64,000 bases of DNA from Dendrolimus kikuchii (Eukaryota > Arthropoda > Insecta > Lepidoptera > Lasiocampidae): NCBI GenBank assembly GCA_019925095.2, contig CM034391.1, positions 28,370,551 through 28,434,550 of the forward strand, in the 5' to 3' direction. Both the position numbers and the translations under genes were made by a program. The notes beneath the pieces are model-generated. The model did no database searches. It was not told the DNA's origin and worked only from the letters and a program-made list of their open reading frames with translations. Positions 1 through 10,945 of this stretch are shown in pieces; within the stretch, counting starts at the first letter, position 1; each line of letters begins with the position of its first letter.

Positions 1-252
1 ATGTATGTAGAATCCATATTACAATATTATAAATGGGAAAGTCACTCTGTCTGTCTCTTCCGTTTTCACGGAAAAACTACTGGACCGATTTGGCTGAAAG
101 TCAGTATTATATATAATTTTGACGCCGAGGATGAACATAGGATACTTTTTATCCCGAAAAATGGGATAGTTTCCGGGATAAAAATATATTTGAGTCTCTG
201 TTTGTTATCCTTTTATGGAAAGACTATTGGACCCATTTGGCTGAAATTCTAT
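1..252 (+). repeat. Dispersed repeat fragment, Helitron-like
   Basis: The stretch contains the phrase 'actggaccgatttggctgaaa' style text followed by 'catgggatagtttc'-like text. The same order recurs near 63836-63930 and, more diverged, at 44420-44545 and 55430-55500. Wording of this kind is typical of non-autonomous Helitrons in Lepidoptera, but neither terminus is visible, so the class is inferred. Confidence 0.45.
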
Positions 253-348
253 ACAAGTGAGGTGTGTCAGAATAAGCCTAAATGGCGCTCTGTTGTTCGT
301 GCCTACCCCGCAAGGGAACTGGTGTGAAGTTATGTATGTATCTATGTA
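253..348 (+). mobile_element. RTE-like LINE 3' tail (family A), 5'-truncated
   Basis: This is the last part of the family A reading frame (translation ...NKPKWRSVVRAYPARELV, stop) followed by a short (ATGT)n tail. It is joined directly to the preceding dispersed repeat, as happens again at the far end of the window. Confidence 0.75.
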
Positions 349-492
349 ATAATTATTTATCAAATCTAATCTATCTTTCCTGATCAGATACCGCGTCGCC
401 TAATACGAAATCTGCGTTGCTTTTCAAGAGCTAAGTGAGCTTAGATTTGCAAAATCATCATATAAGCCTAATGATAATCAGAAACTTGAAAA

Positions 493-521
493 TGGGGGGA
501 GGGGGTGGGGGTGGGGGGTGT
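493..521 (+). repeat. G-rich low-complexity tract
   Basis: A run of G broken by single A and T bases. No gene is associated with it. Confidence 0.8.
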
Positions 522-617
522 AAAAAAAATGATTTAGCGTGCCCTCAAAAAAGAAGTGACAAAAAAAGGCCTGCATATAACTATATGCAATATAATACTA
601 ATTATATAATTACATAT

Positions 618-1047
618 TGTTACGAGTGTGGGACTCGAATTAAAATGCCCTTGGAATTACTATAGAGTTTATTAAAACTATACAAAAACCTATAAAACAG
701 GTACAAATAAAACTAGACACTACTTGTTACAATCTGCACGATCAATAACACGCGCAAAGTCCGTCACTATATCGCTTGTCGAATGTACACGTCTTGCTTG
801 TATCGTAATCATCGCTCGACTCCAAGAAAACGTAACACCTGCGAACGACCAACAAAGTCGAAAACAACAACAATACAGATTAGTTCGACACTAATGAGGC
901 CATAAAACAATTAGAAAACAATAGGATGTTTTTCTTCATTACAATTTCTAAACACGAAGTAAACAAAATAATTCCTAAATCTAGGAAGGCAATAAAACTG
1001 CATTTTACGACAGGCAGGTGTGCGCATCCCTTTAACGGCATGTAACA
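618..1047 (-). mobile_element. Solo LTR, gypsy-like family, TSD ATAT
   Basis: A 430-bp unit with TGTTAC...GTAACA ends, flanked by ATAT on both sides (614-617 and 1048-1051). Related copies lie at 38403-38834 (+), 4690-5105 (+) and 45133-45558 (-). In the plus-oriented copies a TATA-like 'agtataaa' and a poly(A)-signal-like 'aataaa' can be seen. A 4-bp AT-rich target duplication with TG...CA ends fits insect Ty3/gypsy elements. No internal region is attached, so it is a solo LTR. Confidence 0.75.
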
Positions 1048-1287
1048 ATATGATATTTCCTGAGCATGCTCTTAAATGTTGTTAAAGACTTTGCTTGTCT
1101 GGCAGCAACAGGCAATGGATTCCAAAGTTGATAAGCCTTAACCGTGAAAGAATTATTTTAAAAAAATGCTGAAATAGCAGAATGGGCCCTAAAGAGCTCG
1201 TGTCTACCTAGGACAATGGATCAGCGAATTAACGTAGCTAACCTTCTGAGCACCTTACCTTACCTACGTCTTAAGGGATTTAATATA

Positions 1288-1618
1288 CATACATACATAA
1301 CTTCACGCCAGTTCCCTTGCGGGGTAGGTACGAACAACAGAGCGCCATTCAGGCTTATTCTTACACACCTCACTTGCTTCTTTGACATTCATAGCTCTTG
1401 TCATGTACGCTCGTCTGTTCTTATGGCTCCTGACATCACCTTCTGCTAGTACACGATCAATTTCACGACTTCTTCATCCATCCACTTTTGCATTGTATAT
1501 CTGTTCCGACACTCTTTCAGAGCAACTCTCTTTCTTACTTCGGTATTACGAACGCGGTCCGCGAGCGTCACTCCGCAGATTTAGCGCAGTGCTCGCATCT
1601 CGACCGCGTTTACTCTAC
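1288..1618 (-). mobile_element. RTE-like LINE 3' end (family A), TSD ttaatata
   Basis: A minus-strand copy: the (TACA)n tail at the left is followed by the reverse complement of the family A coding end. It is flanked by 'ttaatata' at 1280-1287 and 1619-1626. The centre is internally deleted, so the reading frame is broken. Confidence 0.8.
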
Positions 1619-1904
1619 TTAATATAATAATACTAAATTAAGTTTTGTTGTATCTGTTAGATATTTAAAAAATAATAGTTTGGTTTATTCAGTAAAACTA
1701 AAATTTGCATTTATATTGACATTGCTTTGACACCTAAACTTAGTAAGAACCTGTAGTATTTTAGATGTCAATGCTCCTTTTGCTCAAAATTTTTTACATT
1801 GAAACGTTTTTGGATTTTCATGTGTGTGTGTGTAAGTGTGTGTTTCATAATAATTATATAGTTTCTTCTTGGGATATTTCTGATTCGAAGATAATGGTAG
1901 AATA

Positions 1905-2365
1905 GACATCGCCGTTAAACCTTTGTGTAGGTTAACAGAGTCTCCAGGCTCGGTTCCTGGCATAGTAATAATAATAATAATAATCGGCAGACAAACACAC
2001 ATATTGTATATCCCCAAATTAAGCAAGTTACGCTTGTGTTATGGGTAATATACAACGGACTACTCTGGGGCCGATTCCAGACACCCAGACCTTAGTAAAT
2101 AACGGAGATAATACGTTTTCCGAAATTTACTATACCAGGAATCGAACCCGGAACCTCTGCGTTGCAGTGAGGTACGCCAGCAAAGGCTTAGCCCAACCAC
2201 AGAGGCTGTCATAGTAAAACTCTTAAACTAACTTTCTCTGTTATTTGTTACGGTCTGGGTGTCTGAGATCGACTGCAGAGTGGTCCGTTGTATACTACCC
2301 ATAACAAAAGCGTAATTTGCTTCGCTTGGGGATATACAATGTGTGTTATTACGCTGTCTGCTGTT
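1905..2365 (+). mobile_element. Older tRNA-derived SINE, split by a younger copy
   Basis: The head and B-box-like part (…ggttcctggcatagtaa) lie at about 1905-1968. The body and tail (ggtctgggtgtctg…ggggatatacaatgtgtg) lie at 2218-2365. They are separated by an inverted copy of the same SINE at 1969-2209. This copy is diverged relative to the intact one at 2550. Confidence 0.75.
1969..2209 (-). mobile_element. tRNA-derived SINE inserted in a SINE, TSD catagtaa
   Basis: A minus-oriented copy with a (TAA)n tail at its left end and the tRNA-like head at its right end. It is flanked by 'catagtaa' at 1961-1968 and 2210-2217, which marks the insertion exactly. Confidence 0.85.
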
Positions 2366-2894
2366 TTTATTTGTATGTCTCGGAGACCATGGGCCATACC
2401 AGCACGTAGAGGCCCCTTGACAAATTTAATCTAAATGTGGCGTGACACTGACCGGCGATTATCCCTGTCTACACCATATAGTAATGCAGCCAAAGACAAG
2501 CCCCGGCTAGTGTAGGACTATTGTGGGAAATGAGGACAAAAAGTACCGAGCTATTGGCGGCCTCTGTGGTTGAGCGGGCTAAGCCTTTGCCGGCGTACCT
2601 CACTGCAACGCAGAGGTTCCGGGTTCGATTCCTGGTATAGTAAATCTCGGAAACGTATTTTCTCCGTTATTTACTATGGTCTGGGTGTCTGGGATCGGCC
2701 CCAGAGTAGTCCGTTGTATATTACCCATAACACAAGCGTAACTTGCTTAATTTGGGGATATACCATGTGTGTGTTTGTCTGCCGATTATTAAAAAGAAGA
2801 TTATTATTATTGGGGTGAACTTCTAGTGCTATCTAGGAATTTTCGGAGAACATGGAAAGAATGGGCAGAGGGTGATTCGCCACTCCCTGCATGT
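2363..2894 (-). mobile_element. Non-LTR repeat D, partial, split by a tRNA-SINE
   Basis: The 3' part of family D lies at 2363-2549 and continues at 2813-2894, with the tRNA-SINE in between. The two halves join in the order seen in the unbroken copy at 29560-30090 ('ctattggggtgaac'). Confidence 0.75.
2550..2812 (+). mobile_element. tRNA-derived SINE, near full length
   Basis: The head carries a Pol III A box (TGGTTGAGCGG) and a B box (GGTTCGATTCC), both fitting the consensus. A tRNA-unrelated body and a (TTA)n tail follow. Short tRNA-SINEs of this kind are transcribed by RNA polymerase III and moved by LINE proteins. Other copies lie at 1905, 1969, 30325, 34016 and 39665. It sits inside repeat D. 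Confidence 0.88.
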
Positions 2895-2912
2895 TATTAC
2901 TCTAACTGTATT

Positions 2913-3305
2913 TACTCTTGCGGACCGCGTTCGTAATACCGAAGTAAGAAAGACAGTTGGTCTGAAAGAGAGTGTCGGGGTGAAGGTAAGGAAAGGAATG
3001 CTCCGGTGGTTCGGACATGTAGAAAGAATGCATGATGAAAGAATGAATAAACAGATATACAATGCAAAAGTGGATGGATGCAGAAGTCGTGGAAGGCCAC
3101 GACACACTTTCCATGATCAAATTGATCGTGTACTAGCAGAAGGTGATGTTAGGAGCCTTAAGAACAGACGAGCGTGCATGACAAGAGTTATGAATGTCAA
3201 AGAAGCAAGTGAGGTGTGTAAGAATAAGCCTAAATGGCGCTCTGTTCTTCGTGCCTACCCCGCAAGGGAACTGGCGTGAAGTTATGTATGTATGTATGTA
3301 TGTAT
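2913..3305 (+). mobile_element. RTE-like LINE 3' end (family A)
   Basis: Starts inside the conserved 'CGGACCGCGTTCG' stretch (protein DRVRNTEVRK) and runs to the stop and an (ATGT)n tail. It abuts the repeat D piece on its left. The frame is open over most of the copy. Confidence 0.82.
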
Positions 3306-3477
3306 TTGAACAATGAGCGGCCTCATTGCTTATATTCTCTTCCAGGAAACCTAGTGTCCGAGGAGACATTACGAGAAAAATTAAATAATATTTAGTGATT
3401 TAATTATTATTTTACAATCGTATTTAAATATATTTAAAGACTAAACAATAATAATAATAATAATAATAATAAAACCG

Positions 3478-4040
3478 CGGGGGTGCTTGGTGGCAAAGCC
3501 TTAGGTGATTAGCGACACCTCGTACCTGACTCCGGGGGCCAAGGCAAGGCCCCCACCTCCGTGCTTGCCTTAGCCAGCCGGCACGGAGTGGAGATCGCTA
3601 GAGCTAAGACTCAAGCTCCAGGGGTAGAAGTGATAAATGGCATCACGTCAGAAGTAGCTTCGGTGAACCTGCAGCCCACTTCTCTCCACTTATGTTGCCC
3701 CTGCCTTCTATGGCATTTTTTGGGGCCCATGCAGGTAGTGGCGAGTCACCGTCTGCCCATTTTTCCATGTTCTCCGAACCTAGTACCACTAGCAGTTCAC
3801 CCCAATAGCCCGGTACTTTTTGTCTTCATTTCCCACAATAGTCCTACACTGGCCGGGGCTTGTCCTTGGGTGCATTACTATATGGTGTAGACAGCGATAA
3901 CCGCCGGTCAGTGTCACGCGACATTTACATTATATTTGTTACGGGGCCTCTATGTGTTGGCCTTCCCGTGGCCCCACGCAAGCCTTCCAAATGTCCGGGC
4001 CATTTTTATGGTCCGTGGTCTCAAAAGACATACAAACATT
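3478..4040 (+). mobile_element. Non-LTR repeat D, near full length
   Basis: About 560 bp preceded by (AAT)n. It begins near 'ccgcgggggtgcttgg' and ends near 'ggtctcaaaagacata'. The same two ends recur in the copy at 34196-34772, which suggests a complete non-autonomous unit rather than random LINE truncation. Part can be read as protein (MLALASRHGVEIARAKT…), but stops interrupt it, and I do not recognise the product. Confidence 0.65.
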
Positions 4041-4065
4041 TTAAAAAAATAGCCCCGTCTATATA

Positions 4066-4689
4066 GAAGTTTCACTTCAAAAATATCAACAATTTTGTGA
4101 CATTATTTTATATTTATAAATTACTTTTCACTAAATTAAATACTATTTAATTTACATAAATTTGAGATACCGTATTTAATCAGTGACAAAAAAATACTGG
4201 CTGATAAAATGCCACAGAAAAGTAAAATATGCGACGTATTAAATGAGTTCATCAGATTTAGATATGGATTTAACGCCTGATTTCATTAGAGGAGTAGTTG
4301 TTTGCTTAACTAATCAATTTTTATTAATTTCCCTTGTAGCCGCAGACGTCCGATCACCACGGCAGCCGTTCGCAAATGATTGGCAAGCGCGCCCCTTCTA
4401 GTCGGGGCCTGCGTGTTTCCCTCCGCGCATACCTCGCCTCACCTCACCGCGACACGTGTAATCGTTCCAATGCACTTATTATTATTAAATGTTATACTTT
4501 GTTTAGCAGCTAAATGTGTGATGTAATATAAAATATTAATTGGTATTTTTACCCAATAAATAGGCATTTCGTAATTGCAATTCAAACATATTATTAGTAT
4601 TTCATTTCCACCTGAAGACCTCATATTCGAAATGAACCTCGGGTGAACCACCAGAAGACACCTTCCACGAAGCACGCTATTACCTGTCG
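4066..4689. other. Intergenic, with a small GC-rich island at about 4340-4470
   Basis: Mostly AT-rich. The island follows 'tttcccttgtag', which resembles a splice acceptor, and stays open in one frame to about 4510. No product is recognised. It could be an exon, a conserved element or chance. Confidence 0.3.
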
Positions 4690-5105
4690 GCATTTGAACC
4701 AATTGTAATACCTTTATGATTGTCTTCTTTTGTTTACTTATTTAATGGTAATTGTGGAGAACAGCCTATTGTACTCGTCTATGGCCGTTTGCAGGCATAA
4801 TTAGCCAGGTGTGCGGATTACGATTTCTAGGAAATTAAGTCGACGATACGGGCGGGCACACTTGTATTTGTGAAGTATAAAACGACGGCAGGATGGAGAG
4901 AGGAGGCAGTCAAAGCGATAACACAAGCGAGGCAATACGTGTGTACATCTAGTGACGGACTTTGCGCGTATTCTTGAATTTTGCATTATATTTGGACTTA
5001 TTGCGTCCGGTTATATTTGTACCTGTGTTATACGTATTTGTATAGTTCTAATAAATTCTGTAGTAATTCCAACGGCATTTTAATTCGAGTCCCGTACTCG
5101 TGCGC
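4690..5105 (+). mobile_element. Degraded solo LTR of the 618-1047 family
   Basis: Shares the TATA-like 'agtataaaacg' (about 4876), the 'gtgacggactttgcgcg' stretch and the 'ttccaacggcattttaattcg' end with the other copies. Both termini are eroded and no TSD could be placed. Confidence 0.65.
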
Positions 5106-5261
5106 CAAACCATCTCATGCCTAAATAGGTCACTTTCACCTCTCGTGTAACAATAAACTATTACAGTATTACCTGTCTAATAAAATATCAACTCGTAAGC
5201 ATTTGTTTGAATTGATCTTCTTCTGTTCATAATTTATTTATCTATAGATTCTAATATTATA

Positions 5262-5540
5262 ACGGGGAACGATTTGTATTTTTGTATGTTTGTAACTAAT
5301 AAACTCAAAAACTACTAAACCGATTTCAAAAATTCTTTCACAATACTACATTGTACTTGCTTAATATAGGCTATATAAAAATCTATCTAAACAAAATACT
5401 TTACGCTGGAATCGGGTTCTAGGATTTTGATCAAGTTTTATGTGTGGGTCCCCGGGTGGTTCAGGTCCACAATTAGACCCGGTAGGTGGCGCTAGAATCG
5501 GTTTCTATATTTTTATTTTGTCAGGGCAGGATAACGTCTT
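5262..5540 (+). mobile_element. Helitron-like fragment (family K)
   Basis: Contains 'ggtaggtggcgctag', 'tctaggattttgat' and 'cagggcaggataacgtct', the 3' half of family K, whose complete copy is at 32498-33146. The CTAG terminus is not preserved. Confidence 0.55.
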
Positions 5541-6094
5541 CCAAGACCGCTAGTAGGTCTTTTAAATCATGTAAGGGTCGAATTTCTACAATGAATTTAG
5601 AAAAATCTCTTCAAGGGAGCTTAATTGGATCAGCACATTTCGGAAATGCTACTTATAGAATTTTCTTCACGTAGAGCTTACTTATACCCGTTTCAACACT
5701 TGAATACTTTTTATCTCGACAGATGACAGCGTTCCCATGGGATACGCAAATGTGGCCAAAAAATCGGTGCCTCCGTTACGCTACACTAACAAACTTCCTC
5801 GGAGCAACGCGAACGAAGTTTCCCCGGCACAACTAATTAAACTGGTGGTCGCCCAGTGGTCGAAATTCGACCATGATTAATTTAAATTATAAATTTGAAC
5901 ATTATTAAGGTTCTGTTGTCAAAGACTTCTATAATCACAGATTTCGCCAAAGCAATAATAAACAAAAGAGTATATATGCGTGTGTGTGTCAAATACATGG
6001 TAGTGTGTGTAATGTTTTTTTTTAATGATTTAATGTATTTTTATGCATATTTAAAAAAAAAATATTAGCATTCTGCACTCCTCTATGTCTTATA
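5541..6094. other. Intergenic, nothing recognised
   Basis: AT-rich sequence with a short (TGTG)n tract. No coding or repeat signature was found. Confidence 0.4.
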
Positions 6095-6290
6095 CTAATA
6101 TATAAAGCTGAAGAGTTTGTTTGCTTGAACGCGCTAATCTCAGGAACTACTGGTCTGATTTGAAAAATTCTTTCAGTGTTTGATAGCCCATTTATCGAGG
6201 AAGGCTATAGGCTATATATCATCACGCTAAGACCAATAGGAGCGGAGCACCAATGTTTCAAAATCGGGAGGTTTTTCCAGAAGCTGGTAA
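6095..6290 (+). mobile_element. Helitron-like element (family E), 3'-truncated
   Basis: Begins TCTTATACTAATATATAAAG and continues with 'gaggaaggctataggctatat' and 'aggagcggagcaccaat'. This is the conserved 5' half of family E, seen complete at 39907-40154 and 15837-16072. Confidence 0.7.
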
Positions 6291-6879
6291 AGTATAAGTG
6301 TGCAAAATTTAGTACTCCTCCGTGTGCGAAATTTTCGTAAAAAGGGATGCAAAAGTTTTTGCTTCACGTATTAATATAGTGATAATAATTTTATGACAAG
6401 AAATTCTAGAGTACCATAATCTTTTTATGCCATCTTTAAATAATTATTTTTATTTTGATTCACAATACTTGTCCGCCATTAAATTAATGATTGAATGTTA
6501 TATTGGTAAATTAGAAAGTGATATATGGGTATAGCAGACAGCTCGATTTAAAATCCATTCTTTAACTGGAAGTATTATCAGATTATGTACTGTCAATCGG
6601 TAGTTGAATGTAATTTATCAAATGGTAGACTTCGGTTGACTGCTCTTTGAGAACTATTAATACCATTGTGAAAGATACGGCAATCGTGAAATCCAAGTTA
6701 ATAAATATCAAAACAAACTTTTTTACTTGTCGAAAAATTTAGACAAAAAGGAGACGGAGACGCTTTCATGCCATCTTGGACCCAGATTGTAAAATAATGA
6801 GTGATTTTAAGATTTCTTATTATCATTGTTCATATTCTAACCACTAAATAGAAACACTGCGCTGATTTTTCTTTTTTTT
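6291..6879. other. Intergenic AT-rich sequence, nothing recognised
   Basis: No open frame, repeat match within the window or RNA gene was found. Confidence 0.4.
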
Positions 6880-7600
6880 TTTTGGAGCTGGACCCAGCTG
6901 AATAGCCGCAGATGGCTGTTTCAGCGATACCGGACTTTGGGGGCTTCCCGACTCCGTGGGAGCGGAGGCGTTCAGCCCCGAAGCAGCGCGCTCGAGGAGG
7001 CACCTCCTGTGAGGTTCGACCTCGGCTCGACCGCTGCGGGGGAATGACTCTATATTGGGATTTAGCCGTAAAAGGTTGAAGGAGCTAAGCTAACAGACCA
7101 ATTATCGACTCCGCCGGCGGAGCCGATCCTAGTCTATCATTACTACCGCTTCGCAACGTGTTATAGCTGGAGGAGAAGAAGCGGCGGAAGAAACTCTCCA
7201 GCAACACGCCTATGCTAATCTTCTATGGCTACTTGTGTCTGTAGTAAGTGAGTGGGATTGGTGGGTCTTACCTTTGTGTAAGAGGATCCGAGACAGGGGC
7301 TCTCCGGCATCTGTTTTGTCTGCGTCTGTTATGCCAGGCTGATGTTCTGAGCCTCGGGGGGTTCATAATGGCGAGGAGACGGGTGATATCATCGGGCTCG
7401 TCAATGAGTACATTGCGAGGTCGACGATTTCTCGTGGGAGCGTTCGGTGTGGGTTTGTAGTTGACCGTTTCCGTCACCAGAGGGTTTGGGTGATGGAGGC
7501 ATGGTCAAAGAATCTGCGCGATAGGGTGGTTATATAATCTTTGATGGAGGGAAGCTCCAGATCGCAATGCACAATACTTCAATTGTAAGATTAACACGCA
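6880..7600 (-). repeat. GC-richer retroelement-like patch, unclassified
   Basis: A poly(T) run at 6870-6881 precedes GC-rich sequence, as at the 3' end of a minus-strand LINE. At 7128-7215 a stretch (ccgcttcgcaa…gcggcggaagaaactct) recurs at 59350-59410, 45920-45985 and 37200-37265, beside Penelope-like pieces. A minus-strand frame at 7268-7477 is Arg/Pro-rich, and I do not recognise it. The boundaries are uncertain. Confidence 0.4.
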
Positions 7601-7738
7601 ATATGAACCGTTTCATAAATCAAATCATAGCACAATACAATATTGGTCAACGCCATCTATGGACGAATGACGAAATTATATAAATCTAACTCATTTATTA
7701 CAAATCCTAACAATCATGTTGATTTTTTTATATAATAA

Positions 7739-8046
7739 CTAGCAGACGTTGTCCTGCTCTGAAATAATAAAAATCTAGGACCCAATCCCAGCGCCACCGA
7801 CTCCAATTGTGGGTTTAAACCATCCGGGAACCCACTCAAACACACAAAAACAAATTCACCAAAATCGCTCCGGGTGATTAGGAGGATTCTAGAACCCGAT
7901 CTCAGCGCCAACGGGATAAAAAGTATCCTATGTCCGTCTCCTGGTTCTAAGCTACCTCCCCACCAATTTTCAGCCAAATCGGTACAGCCGTTCTTCAGTT
8001 ATAAATAGTGTAACTAACACGACTTTCTTTTATTTATATATATAGA
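7739..8046 (-). mobile_element. Complete small Helitron (family K)
   Basis: On the minus strand it starts A|TCTATATATAT and ends CTAG|T at 7739-7742. This matches the Helitron rule of insertion between A and T with no target duplication. At about 308 bp it is non-autonomous and internally shortened compared with 32498-33146. Confidence 0.75.
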
Positions 8047-8540
8047 TAGATTATAGTGGGTTTAGTTATTTTGAATGAATTAATCAAGATAGCTCTATAT
8101 AACATACAAAAAATATATATATAGTAAGACTCAGAATTGGGCTCCTGGGCACGCTTCCCTCTGGTAGCGATTGGTTACAACTCCAATCAATTCTTTATAA
8201 CATAGGTTACGTTATACAGCGATACTAAAACCTCTATGAGAGGTAAATAGTAAAAGAATTGGGCAACGACAGGGAACATATGCCTCTACGCACTTCGCGG
8301 TTGTATACACAAATGCAACATTTGTATACTCTTGTACGTACTTATATTTCTTTATCAAAGCCTTACATCTCTAGCCGCGGCGCGTCTGGAGTCTAAGACC
8401 TCTGACAAAAAAAACAAAACAAGAATTCCTCGCATTGATTGCACGTACAAAGACTGTGGCACAATCACGCAATATCAATCAATTCTATACGAAATCTTTC
8501 CCTATATTCTCGTTGTATAATTTTCACGAAAAATGTCTTG
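8047..8540. other. Intergenic, nothing recognised
   Basis: AT-rich sequence between a Helitron and an RTE-like tail. No supportable feature. Confidence 0.4.
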
Positions 8541-9046
8541 AGCTGGTACCTACGCTCACGTATGGAAGCGAGAGTTGGGTATGGAAGAGAGAGCATGAAA
8601 GTAGAGTAAACGCGGTCGAGATGCGAGCACTGCGCAAAATCTGCGGAGTGACGCTCGCGGACCGCGTTCGTAATACCGAAGTAAGAAAGAGAGTTGGTCT
8701 CAAAGAGAGTGTCGGGGTGAAGGTAAGGAAAGGAATGCTCCGGTGGTTCGGGCATGTGGAAAGAATGCATGATGAAAGAATGACTAAACAGATATACAAT
8801 GCAAAAGTGGATGGATGCAGAAGTCGTGGAAAGCCACGACACACCTTCCATGATCAAATTGATCGTGTACTAGCAGAAGGTGATGTCAGAAGCCTTAAGA
8901 ACAGACGAGCTTGCATGAGAAGAGTTATGAATGTCAAAGAGGCAAGTGAGGTGTGTAAGAATAAGCCTAAATGGCACTCTGTTGTTCGTGCCTACCCCGC
9001 AAGGGAACTGGCGTGAAGTTATGTATGTATGTATGTATGTATGTAT
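8541..9046 (+). pseudogene. RTE-like LINE 3' end, longest open copy (family A)
   Basis: This is the clearest copy of the commonest retroelement here. The protein runs VPTLTYGSESWVWKRE, then EMRALRKICGVT, DRVRNTEVRKRVGL, RWFGHVERMHDERM, SRGKPRHTFHDQIDRVLAEG and ends PARELA with a stop. That is the region after the catalytic core of a non-LTR reverse transcriptase (the TYGSESW and WFGHVERM motifs are typical). A short UTR and an (ATGT)n microsatellite tail follow instead of poly(A), as in RTE-clade LINEs. The N-terminal endonuclease and the YADD catalytic part are missing by 5' truncation, so it is not autonomous. Assignment to RTE rather than another clade rests on the tail and is moderately sure. 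Confidence 0.8.
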
Positions 9047-9049
9047 TAA

Positions 9050-9240
9050 AATGGGTGGAAGGAAAACGAAAGTAATTATCAGTCAAGTTGTTTTGTGTTC
9101 TGTTGTACGCAGAAAGAGTTCACAGTATCTATAGGTCTGGCAGTTGGTTTTTGCTACTGAAAAGTAGCCGAAGCGTCGGAATAACCAAAACCAAATAAAT
9201 TACCGCGCTTAAAACCGTTAAAACGTAATTATGTATACAA
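9050..9240 (-). mobile_element. Rearranged Penelope-like element fragment
   Basis: 9050-9150 matches the C-terminal coding end at 59444-59545 (minus sense). At 'gtttttgct' it jumps to the plus-sense terminus 'actgaaaagtagccgaagcgtcgg', then the 'accgcgcttaaaaccgttaaaacg' terminal stretch. Two parts of one element are therefore fused in opposite orientation. Confidence 0.65.
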
Positions 9241-9314
9241 GTTGTGCGCTTGTTGTTACCCTACATTTTCTTATTACTCTATTTTTTGGAGGAGTCTTGT
9301 TAACACCCGTTCTA

Positions 9315-9632
9315 TCCGTGCAGGAACGGAGAAAGAATACAATTTCCTGCGTTGGGGCGGCCTGTCGTAAGAAGCGACTTAACAACCCACAGCCAGGTGG
9401 TAGGGCATTTGCCCGACTGGATGGCTACCACCCCTGGTCTAAAGTATGTCGCCATAACAACCTTGAGTTGTGTTCCGGCATTAGTGGCCAGGTTCCAGTT
9501 TCCCTTAAGAGAGCAGCAGCGCATTTGCAGCAACTTGGTGTTGCAAATGTCCATAGGCGATGGTAACCGCTTTCCATCAAGTGGGCCGTCTGCCTGTCTG
9601 CTGAACTCCAGCAATAAAAAAAAATAAAAAAA
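9315..9632 (+). mobile_element. SINE-B, full length
   Basis: About 315 bp from 'tccgtgcaggaacgg' to 'gcaataaaaa'. The same 5' start appears in at least ten other copies, so this is a complete unit and not a random truncation. The last ~75 bp match the tail of the CR1/Zenon-type LINE at 37830-38150. There is no tRNA-like head. A B-box-like 'GGTTCCAGTC' lies inside but is not convincing. Its apparent reading frames recur with every copy and are not genes. Confidence 0.82.
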
Positions 9633-10016
9633 TCTTTCAATTTCATTAAATATCGTCATATCTTAGGTTTGTGCTTTTCAACTAACTGATTCAATTGATC
9701 CACCTAACATCAACATTAGGACATAAAGCCTTCTTTTACCTAAACAAGGGGTAAGTTACAGTCAAATATTGCTTTCTTTCCATTCACAGTTAAGTTTTAC
9801 GCATAAGTAGCCGTAACTTTTAAAGTCAGGTGCATCGTTATCATTTATTACCATTTATATGCTAATTAACTTGTTGGCGCCAGGCCATAAGAACCTGCAC
9901 TGGCAACCCCGAACCGACGCTACCGGGCATCTGTCATTTCTTCCTAATGTCAAATACGCTAAGCGCTTTTAAAATTATTAAAACTTTAATTTCTTATTGC
10001 ATCCATATAAAACGAG

Positions 10017-10325
10017 TTTTTTATTGCATGAGTTCAACAGACAGATAGACGGCCTGCTGGTGGAAAGCGGTTACCATCGCCTATGGACATTTGCAACACC
10101 AAAGTTGCTACAAATGCGCTGCTGCTTTGTTAAGGGAGACTGGAACCTGGTCACTAATGCCGGAACACAACTCAAGGTTGTTATGGCGACATGCTTTAGA
10201 CCAGGGGTGGTAGCCATCCAGTCGGGCAAATGCCCTACCACTTGGCTGTGGGTTGTTAAGTCGTCTCTTATGACAGGCCGCCTGGCCGCAGGAAATTGTA
10301 TTCTTTCTCCGTTCCTGCACGGATA
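10017..10325 (-). mobile_element. SINE-B, full length, start of duplicated block
   Basis: The poly(T)/'attgca' end is at the left and the 'ctgcacggata' end at the right. It lies immediately before the first copy of a 358-bp tandem-duplicated sequence. Confidence 0.82.
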
Positions 10326-10683
10326 GATACATTACACACACTACTATCTATTTACACACACACACGCATATATACTCTTTTGTTTATTGTTGCCTTGGCG
10401 AAATCTGTGATTATAGAAGTATAGTCTTGGACAACAGAACCTTAATAATATTCAAACTTATGGTTGAATTCCGAGCACTGGGCGACCACTAGTAATGTAT
10501 TTAATACGCAATTGTTATAAAGCTTAAAAATGCAAATATATGAGCTATAGAAACAATAAATCAATAGAAGATTAGTGCTTTTAACCACTCTATAGATTTT
10601 GCATCAACTGTCTAATTTTTACATAAACTAGCCATACTTTTATGAATTATGAACTTATGAATGTAACCGAGGGACAACAAACT
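10326..10683 (+). repeat. Tandem duplication, unit 1
   Basis: Begins 'gatacattacacac' and ends 'gggacaacaaact'. Unit 2 at 10946-11302 is nearly the same throughout, differing at a handful of bases by eye. Part of it recurs, more diverged, at 48001-48110. Confidence 0.9.
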
Positions 10684-10945
10684 ATTGCAAAATATTGCAG
10701 GAGTTCAGCAGACAGGCAGACGGCCCACTTGGTGGAAAGCGGTTACCATCGCCTATAGACATTTGCAACACCAAAGGTGCTACAAATGCGCTGCTGCTCT
10801 CTTAAAGGAGACTGGAACCTGGTCACTAATGCCGGAACACAACTCAAGGTTGTTATGGCGACATACTTTAGACCAGGGGTGGTAGCCATCCAGTCGGGCA
10901 AATGCCCTACCACCTGGCAAAAAGAAAGATTGAAAAAGATTGCTG
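10684..10945 (-). mobile_element. SINE-B, short form with alternative head
   Basis: Ends at 'ctaccacctggc' and continues with ~28 bp (aaaaagaaagattgaaaaag…) instead of the usual 5' 80 bp. The same alternative head is present at 33247-33276. It lies between the two duplication units. Confidence 0.8.

Noticed and set aside
2554..2640. Possible true tRNA gene
   Set aside because: A and B boxes are present, but no complete cloverleaf with anticodon arm can be drawn, and a SINE body follows. It is a tRNA-derived SINE head.
4341..4510. Possible isolated exon after a tttcccttgtag acceptor
   Set aside because: Open for only ~55 codons with no recognisable protein and no clear donor. Kept only as a GC-rich island.
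9312..9659. Recurring 70-115-residue 'proteins' in SINE-B copies
   Set aside because: They appear with every SINE copy in several frames and both strands, and are broken by its deletions. No domain is recognisable.
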